From Lysobacteraceae bacterium NML93-0399 (lineage in GTDB: Bacteria > Pseudomonadota > Gammaproteobacteria > Xanthomonadales > Xanthomonadaceae), in the NCBI GenBank assembly GCA_002307375.1, contig NTJI01000002.1, positions 496,001 through 560,000 on the forward strand: a DNA stretch of 64,000 bases, in the 5' to 3' direction. A program made the translations under genes and the position numbers. How positions within the stretch are numbered: the stretch's first letter is position 1; the number at the start of each line of letters is the position of its first letter. Below the pieces are notes generated by a model that was not told where the DNA came from, ran no database searches, and saw nothing but the letters and a program-made list of their open reading frames with translations. Of this stretch, positions 34,621-42,625 are shown piece after piece.

Positions 34621-35994
34621 CTACTCCCAGCAACGATCGGTGCGGCCCTTGAGCGTCGCCGCGCGTTCGCAGTCGCGTTGCGGGATCCGGCCGTCCTCGA
34701 TCTCGCGCAGGCGACGCGCACCCGGCGTGCCGGACAGCTCGAAGGCGTCGTAGAGACGGCCGGTCACGGTGCGCGCCTCGAAATGCAGCGTGTCGCCGTC
34801 GATGCGGATCACCTGGAACAGCTGGGTGTCCTCGGCCGTCGGATCCATGTCGCGCCGCGCGCCGTCCGAGAGCCGGTACTGTTTGGCACCGGCCACCGAG
34901 AGCACGTACTGCGGCGTCGCCTGTCCGGCGACTTCACCGCCGCGGCGGCCGTAGACATGGTCGTGGCCCTGCAGCACCAGATCCACGCGGTGGCGTTCGA
35001 GCACCGGCAGCACGTGGGTTCGCAGTTCGACGTTGTCGCGATCCTGGCGCGGCGAATACATCGGCTGGTGGACGACGACGATGTTCCAGGGCTTGCGGCT
35101 GGCCGAGAGCGTGGCGTCCAGCCATGCCGCCTGCGCCTGCGCGGTGCCCAGGTCCAGCGCCGAGGTGCCGTCGAGCATCACCACGCGCACGTCCTGGTGT
35201 TCGAACCAGTAAGTGGTGGATTCGGCGCCCGGCGCGCCGTTGGCGGGCAGCGCGAAGGTCCGCGTCCAGTGGTCGCCGAGCACGCGACGCTCCTGCGGGG
35301 TGTCCTCGAACTCTTCCCAGTACTCGTGATTGCCGGTGGCCGGCGCGTTGAGGACCATCGTCGACAGCGGACCCATGGCATCGAACCATTCGCCCCATTC
35401 GATGTCGTCCTGGCAGTCGCCGCCGCTGACCAGATCGCCGGCATGCAGGGCCAGCGTGGCATCGGGCGCATGACGCTGCGCTTCGCGCAGCACGCGCGTC
35501 GACAGGCTGGCGTTCTTGTTCTGGGTGTCGCCGAAGTACAGCAGTGTCAGCGGCGCGCCCGGTGCCGGCGCGGTCCGGGTCTGCATCCACGGGCTCCAGG
35601 TGTCATCGCCGGCGACGCGCCAGACGTACAGCGTGTCGGGCTGCAGACCGTCGATGTCGGCGCGGTGCGTCGCCGCCGGGCCGTTGTCGCTGTCGAGCGC
35701 GGCGCTGCGCGCGACGATGCGGCGGCGATCGGTGATGTCGGGCGAATCGGTGGCCGGCGCAATCTCCAGCACCGGGGCCTCGACACCGGGCGCGGTGCGC
35801 CAGGCGACGGAGAAACCGGTCGCGGCGTCCTGCGCGGGCGAGGCGACGATGCGGTCGGGGAAGGCGTCGGCGACATAGCGCACCTGGCCCGCGCCGACGA
35901 GCGTGTTCGGCTCGACGTCGCCCTTGGCGAATGCCGGCCCTGCCAGCGCCAGCGTGACCGCCAGCGCCAGGCCCATCAGACGGGGCGCGCTCAT
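34621..35994 (-). CDS. Exported purple-acid-phosphatase-like metallophosphatase (copy 2)
   Basis: A 457-residue paralogue of the downstream gene with identical layout: signal peptide (LMGLALAVTLALAGPAFA), fibronectin-like domain (DGLQPDTLYVWRVAG), then LYFGDTQNKN, LHAGDLVSGGD, ATGNHEYWE, VVHQPMYSPR and LQGHDHVYGRR. Both copies end in nearly the same KGRTDRCWE/KGRADRCWE peptide. The MSAP start overlaps the phytase stop by ATGA; MRTRR 15 bases upstream is an alternative. Confidence 0.87.
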   Translation of the reverse strand: MSAPRLMGLALAVTLALAGPAFAKGDVEPNTLVGAGQVRYVADAFPDRIVASPAQDAATGFSVAWRTAPGVEAPVLEIAPATDSPDITDRRRIVARSAALDSDNGPAATHRADIDGLQPDTLYVWRVAGDDTWSPWMQTRTAPAPGAPLTLLYFGDTQNKNASLSTRVLREAQRHAPDATLALHAGDLVSGGDCQDDIEWGEWFDAMGPLSTMVLNAPATGNHEYWEEFEDTPQERRVLGDHWTRTFALPANGAPGAESTTYWFEHQDVRVVMLDGTSALDLGTAQAQAAWLDATLSASRKPWNIVVVHQPMYSPRQDRDNVELRTHVLPVLERHRVDLVLQGHDHVYGRRGGEVAGQATPQYVLSVAGAKQYRLSDGARRDMDPTAEDTQLFQVIRIDGDTLHFEARTVTGRLYDAFELSGTPGARRLREIEDGRIPQRDCERAATLKGRTDRCWE

Positions 35995-37133
35995 GCGCCG
36001 CGTCCGCATGCCGGCAGGCCGGCGGCCTGCGCGATCTGCGCCCAGTCGAAGGCGACCAGGCCCTGGTCGTCGTGCACGGCGTACAGCACGCCGTCGGGGA
36101 AGCGCGTGCCGGCCACGTCGTGCAGCCAGATACCGTCGGTATTGGCGACCTTGGCGCCCGTGACCGCCGCGGTCTGCGCGAGCGTCTGCCGGTCGAAGAG
36201 ATGGAACACCGTGCGGCCCTTGCCCTGCTCGGTGGTGATCCACCAGCCGCCACCGCCGTTGCAGGTCTTGAGCGCAATGCCCTCGGCCTGTGCGGCGAAC
36301 ACGTCGCGCCCGATCGTGGTGCCGGCAAAGCGCCCCTCGAGGTCGTAGACCTTGATCTCGTTGGCGTAGGTTTCGTCCTCCTCGGCGATCAGCAGGCGGT
36401 CGTGGGCCGGGTCGCCCCAGATCGACTCGACCACGCGCAGCGCGCCCTCGGGCGTCGCGTCGCCGAATGCGCCCAGCGCCTCGACCTGGAAGCCGGCACC
36501 GTCGGCGCGCATCGCATAGCGGTGCACGCGGCGGTCGAGCCGCTCCAGCGCGGGCAGGATGTCGTTGCCCTGCGCGTCCTCGCCGTCGTCGTAGGAATCG
36601 GTGACATAGAGCGTGTAGCCGTCGTCGACCTTGTGTACCCACAGGCCGTAGGGCTTGACGAGGTCGTCGGCGGCGAAGGTGACGACATGGTCGAAATCCG
36701 GCAGGCGCAACACCTGTACGCGATGGTTGTCGCGTTCGACGACGAACACCAGATCGTCGGCCACGGCCACGCCGTTAGGACGATCGAACTCGCCTTCGCC
36801 CGCGCCGGCCGTGCCGACGGTGCGCAGCGTCTCGCCGGTCGCCCCGTCGTAGATCACCAGCCGGTCGGTGGACTTGGCCGTCGCGATGACCCAGGTCGCG
36901 CCATCGGGCGCGGTCCAGGCGGCCGGGGAATCGATGTTGTCCTCGGGTGTCAGGGCAGACACGAAGGCCTCTTCGATCACCGGCACATCGGAGGCATCGG
37001 CATCGACCGTCGCCGCGGCAGCAGGCGAAGCCGTATCGGCCGGTGCATTCGCGGTCTCGGCGCACGCGCCGAGCAGCATCAGCATCGATGCGATCGCCAG
37101 CGGCCTGAAAGAAAGTGCGGTGCGGTTTGTCAT
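35991..37133 (-). CDS. Beta-propeller phytase lipoprotein
   Basis: A 380-residue 3-phytase (BPP class). Lipobox MLLGAC near residues 19-24 follows a hydrophobic signal, so it is a lipoprotein in the envelope. Six-bladed propeller blades can be followed: DSPAAWTAPDGATWVIATAK, FDRPNGVAVADDLVFVVERD, LYVTDSYDD, LIAEEDETYANEIKVYDLEG, AEGIALKTC and NTDGIWLHDVAGTRFPDGVL; these carry the calcium-binding Asp/Glu residues. It removes phosphates from inositol hexakisphosphate. First gene of the minus-strand phosphatase operon and divergent from a TonB-dependent receptor. Confidence 0.9.
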   Translation of the reverse strand: MTNRTALSFRPLAIASMLMLLGACAETANAPADTASPAAAATVDADASDVPVIEEAFVSALTPEDNIDSPAAWTAPDGATWVIATAKSTDRLVIYDGATGETLRTVGTAGAGEGEFDRPNGVAVADDLVFVVERDNHRVQVLRLPDFDHVVTFAADDLVKPYGLWVHKVDDGYTLYVTDSYDDGEDAQGNDILPALERLDRRVHRYAMRADGAGFQVEALGAFGDATPEGALRVVESIWGDPAHDRLLIAEEDETYANEIKVYDLEGRFAGTTIGRDVFAAQAEGIALKTCNGGGGWWITTEQGKGRTVFHLFDRQTLAQTAAVTGAKVANTDGIWLHDVAGTRFPDGVLYAVHDDQGLVAFDWAQIAQAAGLPACGRGA

Positions 37134-37213
37134 GTCTTCCTCGGGAAGTACTGGCTCGGATGATCACGCACGCCGGCATGCCGGAGCGCCGAAGTGCGGA
37201 AGCCGCGCATGAT

Positions 37214-37231
37214 GTGGACGTTCGGTGACAG
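37214..37231 (-). promoter_or_regulatory. Weak Pho-box candidate upstream of the phytase gene
   Basis: On the minus strand CTGTCAC-CGAA-CGTCCAC: the first half fits the PhoB half-site CTGTCAY exactly, the second (11-base period) matches only 4 of 7. It lies about 80 bases upstream of the phytase start. Suggestive only because the genes handle phosphate. The same divergent region also has a 12-base palindrome CCGGCATGCCGG at 37173-37184. Confidence 0.25.
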
Positions 37232-37395
37232 CCACGTTGCATGTGCGGCATTTCGAAACAGCGCCGTCATCATCATGATTCCGCAACAAATCCTCCCGAG
37301 ACTGCGCGGGCTTTCCCGCGGCCGTCGCGAAAGATCGGTGTTGCCATGCACTCGCATGGTCCGGCGACGCGCCACCGTCCATCTCCGGAGTTCCC

Positions 37396-40242
37396 ATGAA
37401 GTCGAACCACACCGTCATCGCGATGGCGATCGCTGCAGCGCTGCTCGTCCCCGCAACGCCCGTCCTGGCGCAGGCCACGAGCGCCGACAGTCTGGCCGTG
37501 ATGGCGAGCAGCGTCGTCGGCCAGGTCCGTGAGGCCTCGCGCGGCGTTTCGCTCGAAGGCGCCATCGTCACCGTCGACGGCCGGCAGGTCAGCACCGACC
37601 GCGAAGGCATCTTCCGCGTCACCGGCCTCGAGCCCGGCCGCTACACGCTGCAGGTCGACTACCTGGGTTACATCCGCCACCAGTCGGACGTGGTCGTGGG
37701 CGACACCCGCGGCGCACAGGTGGAGGTGACCCTGCGCAGCACGGTGTCGGCAAAGGACATGGACATGGTCGAGGTGCGCGCGAGCCGCGACGCGCAGGCC
37801 ATGGCGCTCAACCAGCAGCGCGCGTCCACCAACTACGTCAACGTGGTTTCGGCCGACCTGCTGGGCCAGTTTCCGGACAACAACATCGCCGAATCCACGC
37901 AGCGCATTCCCGGCGTGTCGATCGAGCGCGACCAGGGCGAAGGCCGCTACGTCACCATGCGCGGCGCGCCCAAGGAATTCACCACCGTCACCATCGACGG
38001 TGTGCAGCTGGCCAACCCGGATGCATCGAGCCGCGGTGTCGAACTCGACACTATTCCCGCCGACGTCATCGCCGCGCTCGAAGTCACCAAGGCCATCACG
38101 CCCGACATGGACGGCGACGCGATCGCCGGCAACATCAACATCCGCACCCAGAGCGCGCTCGACCGCGAAGACCTGACCCTGCGTGCCTCGCTCGCGAACG
38201 GCCGCTACCAGCTCGGCGACGGCGCCAACGAGCGCTACAACGCGACCGTCGGTCACCGTTTCGGCCCCGAGGGCAACTTCGGCGTGCTGATCGCCGGTTC
38301 GCTGAGCAAGCAGGAACGCTTCACCGACAACGTCGAAGCCTTGTACGAAGACGTGGACGGCGACATCCTGCCGACCGTCGTCGAGATCAAGGACTACGAG
38401 GGCACGCGCACCCGCAGCGGCCTGACCGGCCGCTTCGACTACCGCATCAACCCCGACCACCTGCTGTACTTCGTCGCCTCCGATGCCAACTTCGAGGATC
38501 GCGAGTTCCGCGACACGCTCGCCATCGAACTCGAGCGCCACGAGACCGGCTCGGACGAAATCACGGGTGTCGCCGGCCGTGCGACCTTCGACAAGGAACT
38601 GCGCGAGCGCACCTACGACAAGTCGATCCGCACCTACAACCTCGGCGGCGAGCATTACATCGGTGATGCCTGGCGCGTCGACTGGCAGGCCGCGCAGAGC
38701 AAGGCCACCAAGACCACCGACCCGCGCGACCAGTACGTGTTCCGTTCGTCGGTGCGCCCGCGCATGGCCTACGACTACAGCAATCCGGACTTCCCGGTGT
38801 GGACGATCCTCGACCAGGCCGATGCGCCGGCATCGGGCGTCAATCTGCCCGAGGACTGGTACCGGTTCCGCCGCCTCAACGAACGCTACGAGTACAGCGA
38901 GGAAACCGAAGACAGCGTGCGCGTCGACTTCTCTCGCGCGCAGGCTTTCGTGGGCGACACCGGCGACCTGAAATTCGGGCTGCGCGCACGCCTGCGCGAC
39001 AAGCGCTTCGACGACGAGCGCTACCGCAACGGCAATGCCGACGACTTCGCCGCGCTCGGCATCGGCTACTCGGACATGCTGTGCGAGAGCGTGTCCAACA
39101 ACTTCGATTACTTCCTGACCGGCCGGCGCTTCTGCCGTGACATCTTCAACAAGTACACCGGCCCGCTCCGCGACAGTGCCGACTACGCACGCCTCGAGGC
39201 CGACTCGATCACCGCCGACTATTCGGCATCCGAAGACGTCTACGCCGCCTACGCGCGCCTGGATGCCACCTGGGGCAACCTGACGATGGTGGCCGGCGCA
39301 CGCTACGAGCGCACCGAGCTCGAAGGCACGGCCAACCTGCTGCGCATGGACGAGGACGACGAGATCCTCGAAATCACGCCGCAGACCGCCAGCCGCACCT
39401 ACGGCCACATCCTGCCCAGCCTGCACGCACGCTACGAGTTCACGCCCGACAGCATCCTGCGCGCGTCCTACTCGACCGGCCTCAACCGTCCGGACTTCAT
39501 GCACACCGCGCCCTACCGGATCGGCGGCGAGAACCCCTGGAACGACATCCAGGTGGGCAACCCGCAGGTCAAGGCCGCCTACGCGCACAACTTCGACGTC
39601 TCGTTCGAGCATTACCTGCGCCCGCTGGGCCTGCTCTCGGCCGCGCTGTTCTACAAACGCATCGAGAATCCGCTGTTCGTCGCCAACAGCACCGAGCTGT
39701 GGCCGGACGTGCCACAGGAAGACGGCAGCCTGGAAGACGTCCGCCAGCGCATCACCCGCGCCGAGAACGGCGACAGCGGCCGCATCTTCGGCGCCGAGCT
39801 GACCTGGCAGCAGACCTTCGACATGCTGCCCGGCGCGCTCGACGGCCTGGGCGTCTATGCGAACTTCACCTATGCAGATTCGGAAGCCGAGCTGCCGTTC
39901 GGCCTGGGCAAGACCGAGCTGCCGGGCACCTCGCGCACCAACTACAACGTCGCCCTGACCTACGAGAAGTACGGCCTCAACGCGCGCCTGGCCTACAACT
40001 ACCGCTCGAAGTTCATCCAGGCCTTCGATGTCAGCAACCCCGCGCTCAACGTGTACTGGGACGGCCGCGCCAGCCTCGACCTGTCGGCCAGCTACCAGCT
40101 CGGCGCAGGCTGGGCGGTGTTCGGCGAAGCCAACAACCTGCAGGACACCCGCCAGGTGCGCTACCAGGGCCAGCGCAACCGCGTGCTGGAAATGGAAGGC
40201 TTCGGCCGCTCCTGGCTGGCCGGCGTGCGCTACCAGTTCTGA
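37396..40242 (+). CDS. TonB-dependent outer-membrane receptor (phytate-locus type)
   Basis: A 948-residue receptor. After a signal peptide (ending VLAQA) comes a carboxypeptidase-regulatory-like domain ([20 protein letters not shown] through [20 protein letters not shown]), then the plug with a TonB-box-like region, [40 protein letters not shown] and [16 protein letters not shown], then the 22-strand barrel ending in Phe ([10 protein letters not shown]). It imports a substrate with energy from TonB. Divergent pairing with a phytase suggests a phosphorylated inositol or related ligand; this is inference. A strong terminator follows. Confidence 0.92.
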   Translation: MKSNHTVIAMAIAAALLVPATPVLAQATSADSLAVMASSVVGQVREASRGVSLEGAIVTVDGRQVSTDREGIFRVTGLEPGRYTLQVDYLGYIRHQSDVVVGDTRGAQVEVTLRSTVSAKDMDMVEVRASRDAQAMALNQQRASTNYVNVVSADLLGQFPDNNIAESTQRIPGVSIERDQGEGRYVTMRGAPKEFTTVTIDGVQLANPDASSRGVELDTIPADVIAALEVTKAITPDMDGDAIAGNINIRTQSALDREDLTLRASLANGRYQLGDGANERYNATVGHRFGPEGNFGVLIAGSLSKQERFTDNVEALYEDVDGDILPTVVEIKDYEGTRTRSGLTGRFDYRINPDHLLYFVASDANFEDREFRDTLAIELERHETGSDEITGVAGRATFDKELRERTYDKSIRTYNLGGEHYIGDAWRVDWQAAQSKATKTTDPRDQYVFRSSVRPRMAYDYSNPDFPVWTILDQADAPASGVNLPEDWYRFRRLNERYEYSEETEDSVRVDFSRAQAFVGDTGDLKFGLRARLRDKRFDDERYRNGNADDFAALGIGYSDMLCESVSNNFDYFLTGRRFCRDIFNKYTGPLRDSADYARLEADSITADYSASEDVYAAYARLDATWGNLTMVAGARYERTELEGTANLLRMDEDDEILEITPQTASRTYGHILPSLHARYEFTPDSILRASYSTGLNRPDFMHTAPYRIGGENPWNDIQVGNPQVKAAYAHNFDVSFEHYLRPLGLLSAALFYKRIENPLFVANSTELWPDVPQEDGSLEDVRQRITRAENGDSGRIFGAELTWQQTFDMLPGALDGLGVYANFTYADSEAELPFGLGKTELPGTSRTNYNVALTYEKYGLNARLAYNYRSKFIQAFDVSNPALNVYWDGRASLDLSASYQLGAGWAVFGEANNLQDTRQVRYQGQRNRVLEMEGFGRSWLAGVRYQF

Positions 40243-40264
40243 TCGGTCCGATCGCGATCCCCGA

Positions 40265-40289
40265 GGGGCCGGCCTGTCCGGCCCCTTTT
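40265..40289 (+). terminator. Rho-independent terminator of the TonB-dependent receptor gene
   Basis: GGGGCCGG-CCTGT-CCGGCCCC followed by TTTT, 23 bases after the receptor stop. An 8-bp perfect GC stem and U-tract; it insulates upp downstream. Confidence 0.88.
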
Positions 40290-40360
40290 CGTTGGTGATC
40301 GTCGGGGCGATGCGGGTGTGCGTGCGATCCTATGCCCATCGTTTCCGCATGGCCCCCGAC

Positions 40361-40993
40361 ATGAAGACCATCGAAGTCCGCCACCCGCTGGTACAGCACA
40401 AGCTCGGCCTGATGCGCCGCGCCGACAACAGCACCAAGACCTTCCGCGAACTCTCGGCCGAAGTGGCGACGCTGCTGACCTACGAGGCCACGGCAGACCT
40501 TGAAACCGAGGACGCCTCCGTCGACGGCTGGGCCGGCCCGGTGCAGGTGCGCCGCATCAAGGGCCGCAAGATCACCCTCGTGCCGATCCTGCGCGCGGGC
40601 ATCGGCATGCTGCCGGGCGTGCTGGAACTCATTCCCGCGGCCAAGGTCAGCGTGGTTGGCATCAAGCGCGACGAAGATTCGCTCGAAGCGGTGCCCTACT
40701 ATGAGAACCTGGTCGGCGACATGGCCGACCGCACCGCGCTGATCCTCGACCCGATGCTGGCCACCGGCGGCACGCTGATCGCCACGGTCTCGATGCTCAA
40801 GGCCGCCGGCGCGAGCCGGATCAAGGGCCTGTTCCTGGTGGCGGCGCCGGAGGGACTGAAGGCGCTGGAAGCCGTGCATCCCGACGTCGAGGTGTATACC
40901 GCTTCGATCGACGAGCGCCTCAACGAGAAGGGCTACATCCTCCCCGGCCTCGGCGATGCCGGCGACAAGATCTTCGGCACGCGCGTCGACTGA
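40361..40993 (+). CDS. upp: Uracil phosphoribosyltransferase
   Basis: A 210-residue pyrimidine-salvage enzyme making UMP from uracil and PRPP. Present are [13 protein letters not shown] at the start, [20 protein letters not shown], the PRPP-binding loop [20 protein letters not shown], and the uracil-binding [22 protein letters not shown] at the C terminus. Length is standard (about 208-210). MKTIEVRHP is chosen as start; an ATG four codons upstream (40349) is possible. Monocistronic, with a repeat array downstream. Confidence 0.95.
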   Translation: MKTIEVRHPLVQHKLGLMRRADNSTKTFRELSAEVATLLTYEATADLETEDASVDGWAGPVQVRRIKGRKITLVPILRAGIGMLPGVLELIPAAKVSVVGIKRDEDSLEAVPYYENLVGDMADRTALILDPMLATGGTLIATVSMLKAAGASRIKGLFLVAAPEGLKALEAVHPDVEVYTASIDERLNEKGYILPGLGDAGDKIFGTRVD

Positions 40994-41044
40994 CCTGCGA
41001 CGCGCGAGGTCCCAACGCGCCTTGCACGGCCCCCGTCGCCTCCC

Positions 41045-41425
41045 TGTAGAAGCACGCTCGCGCGCGATGAATCCTTGCCAGGAATGCCCATCGCGCGCAA
41101 GCGGCTCCTACACGCCGCAGCACGCGCATCGCAACGGAAGTCCGAACAACGCACAGCGCGCAATCGCCAGCCGCCAAGGACACGAGCCGCACGTCTCCCC
41201 TGTAGGAGCGCGCTCGCGCGCGATGAAGCCTTACCGGGAATGCCCCATCGCGCGCAAGCGCGCTCCTACACGCCACGGCACGCGCATCGCGCAAGAGAAG
41301 ACCGGCCAACTCGCAGCGCGCAATCGCCAGGCCGCCAAGGACACGAGCCGCGCGTCTCCCCTGTAGAAGCGCGCTCGCGCGCGATGAGCCCTACCCGGAA
41401 TGCCTCATCGCGCAAACCCGCTCCA
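41045..41425. repeat. Array of three REP-like elements with conserved spacers (array 1)
   Basis: Three bipartite palindromic units at 41045-41112, 41201-41270 and 41362-41425, starting 156 and 161 bases apart. Each reads TGTAG(A/G)AGC(A/G)CGCTCGCG...GGAATGCC...GCGCGCAAGCGCGCTCCTAC. The intervening spacers are also related (AGCGCGCAATCGCCAG, then GGACACGAGCCGC in each). The third unit has a degenerate right arm that abuts the MAPEG stop codon. REP/BIME-type; probably mRNA 3'-end hairpins. Confidence 0.85.
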
Positions 41426-41427
41426 TG

Positions 41428-41835
41428 TCACGCCCCGAGCATCGCCCCGGCAACGAAGCGCCAGATGCCGACGCCCGCCATGGCCGCGAGCGTGACGAAG
41501 GTCAGCAACGCGCCGCTGAAGCGGCCGAACGAGTAACCCGCCGATCCGCCGAGCCCGATCGCATGCAGCACGCGCGCGAGCAACAACGCGATGCCGAACG
41601 TCCACAGCAGCTTGGTGTGGATCGCCGCCAGTTCCAGAAGCGCGAGCATCAGCAGCGCCAGCGGCACGTACTCGCCGAAATTGCCGTGTACGCGCATCTT
41701 GCGGGTCAGCACGGCATCGCCCCCGGTTCCGACGCCGATCTTGTGCACATTGCGGTGCAGAACTACGCGCAGGGAGAGCACCAGGTAAAGCAGCACATGC
41801 AGGGCGGCGATCAGCAGCGAGATGCGGGGCGTCAT
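41428..41835 (-). CDS. MAPEG family membrane protein
   Basis: A 135-residue, four-helix membrane protein of the MAPEG family (membrane-associated proteins in eicosanoid and glutathione metabolism). Diagnostic features are KIGVGTGGDAVLTRKMRVHG in the first loop, NFGEYVPLALLMLALLELAA, and ALLLARVLHAIGLGG. Bacterial members may have glutathione-dependent activity; here the function is unknown. It sits between two arrays of palindromic repeats, and a decayed copy of its 3' end lies at 42284-42372. Confidence 0.88.
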   Translation of the reverse strand: MTPRISLLIAALHVLLYLVLSLRVVLHRNVHKIGVGTGGDAVLTRKMRVHGNFGEYVPLALLMLALLELAAIHTKLLWTFGIALLLARVLHAIGLGGSAGYSFGRFSGALLTFVTLAAMAGVGIWRFVAGAMLGA

Positions 41836-41967
41836 CGTGGTGGACCTGAGCAGCGGGAATGTCGCGGAGTGTGCAGCAATCCGGCGCGTCGCCGCACGAA
41901 AACCGCGGCAGAAACCCGACCGTCAAGCAGCGCGCAACCCGCCTCAGACACGAACCGCGCGACATCC

Positions 41968-42281
41968 TGTAGGAGCGCGCTTGCGCGCGATGAGGCCCTG
42001 CCGGGAATGCCCGACCGCGCGCAAGCGCGCTCCTACATGCGTGGCACGTGCATCGCGCGAGACCACTGGACCGAAGCGCAGCGCGCAACCTTTAGCCCGC
42101 AACGAATACGAACCGCGACATCCCTGTAGGAGCAAGCATCGCGCGAGACACTTGACCGAAACACAGCGCGCAATCCTTAGCCCGCCCCGGACACGAACCG
42201 CGCGACATCCCTGTAGGAGCGCGCTCGCGCGCGATGAAGCCTTGCCGGGAATGCCCGATCGCGCGCAAGCGCGCTCCTACA
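41968..42281. repeat. Second array of REP-like elements (array 2)
   Basis: Complete units at 41968-42036 and 42212-42281 with a truncated unit between them (42125-42148, TGTAGGAGCAAGCATCGCGC followed by GAGA). The truncated copy keeps the left arm and jumps directly into spacer-type sequence. The spacers (CAGCGCGCAA...TTAGCCCGC...ACACGAACCGCG) are shared within this array and related to array 1. The final unit abuts the decayed MAPEG fragment in the same way that the last unit of array 1 abuts the intact gene. Confidence 0.85.
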
Positions 42282-42283
42282 TG

Positions 42284-42372
42284 TCACCCGCGAGCATCAA
42301 CCTGGCGAGGAAGCGACAGATATCCACGACGGCCGACAAGGTCAGCAGCGCCTCCAAAGTGGCCGACCGGGC
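42284..42372 (-). pseudogene. Decayed duplicate of the MAPEG gene 3' end
   Basis: The + strand CATGTCAC...GAGCATC...AAGCG.CAGAT...AAGGTCAGCA.CGC...GGCCGA follows 41424-41530 base for base with scattered substitutions and about 15 deleted bases. Translated on the minus strand the fragment gives ALLTLSAVVDICRF...LARLML, matching ALLTFVTLAAM...IWRFVAGAML of the intact protein. Homology stops near 42372, so only the last ~30 codons remain, and the stop codon is shifted out of frame. It is a remnant of a duplicated repeat-plus-gene block, not a functional gene. Confidence 0.72.
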
Positions 42373-42480
42373 TTGGCACGCCTGAAGGCTCGAATTTCGA
42401 GAACGAAAAAGCCAGGCAACAGGAACGGCGGAGCAGAGCAAGAGCAACGGCAGCAACGCATCAGGTCGATGCCGAAGAAT

Positions 42481-42565
42481 CGTCATTCCCGCGAAAGCGG
42501 GAATCCAGTGCCTTGCCGACGACCAAACGTAAAGACGCTGGCTTCCCGCTTTCGCGGGAATGACG
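42481..42565. repeat. Inverted pair of CGTCATTCCCGCG-type repeats
   Basis: A 28-base sequence at 42481-42508 beginning CGTCATTCCCGCGAAAGCGG is repeated in inverse orientation at 42538-42565 (starting CTGGCTTCCCGC) with a single mismatch, separated by 29 bases. Each copy is itself a near palindrome (TTCCCGCGAAAGCGGGAA). This TCATTCCCGCGAAAGCGGGA type is a common dispersed repeat in several beta- and gammaproteobacteria and may form a large hairpin or a small non-autonomous mobile element. Confidence 0.8.
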
Positions 42566-42625
42566 GTGCGGCGGTTCTCGAAAGACCGGCCGATTCCCCG
42601 GTGCGTCTAACGCACACCGGAAGCC

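Noticed and set aside
37273-39612. 779-aa minus-strand frame inside the TonB receptor gene
   Set aside because: Antisense shadow; valine/arginine-rich without domains or ribosome site.
41045-42281. Resemblance of the repeat arrays to a CRISPR array
   Set aside because: Units are bipartite palindromes of about 70 bases with related, not unique, spacers and irregular spacing; no cas genes are present.
41836-42480. Small proteins in the repeat region (for example 41822-42385 plus, 42277-42486 minus)
   Set aside because: They are translations of the palindromic repeats and of the decayed MAPEG fragment, with no ribosome sites.
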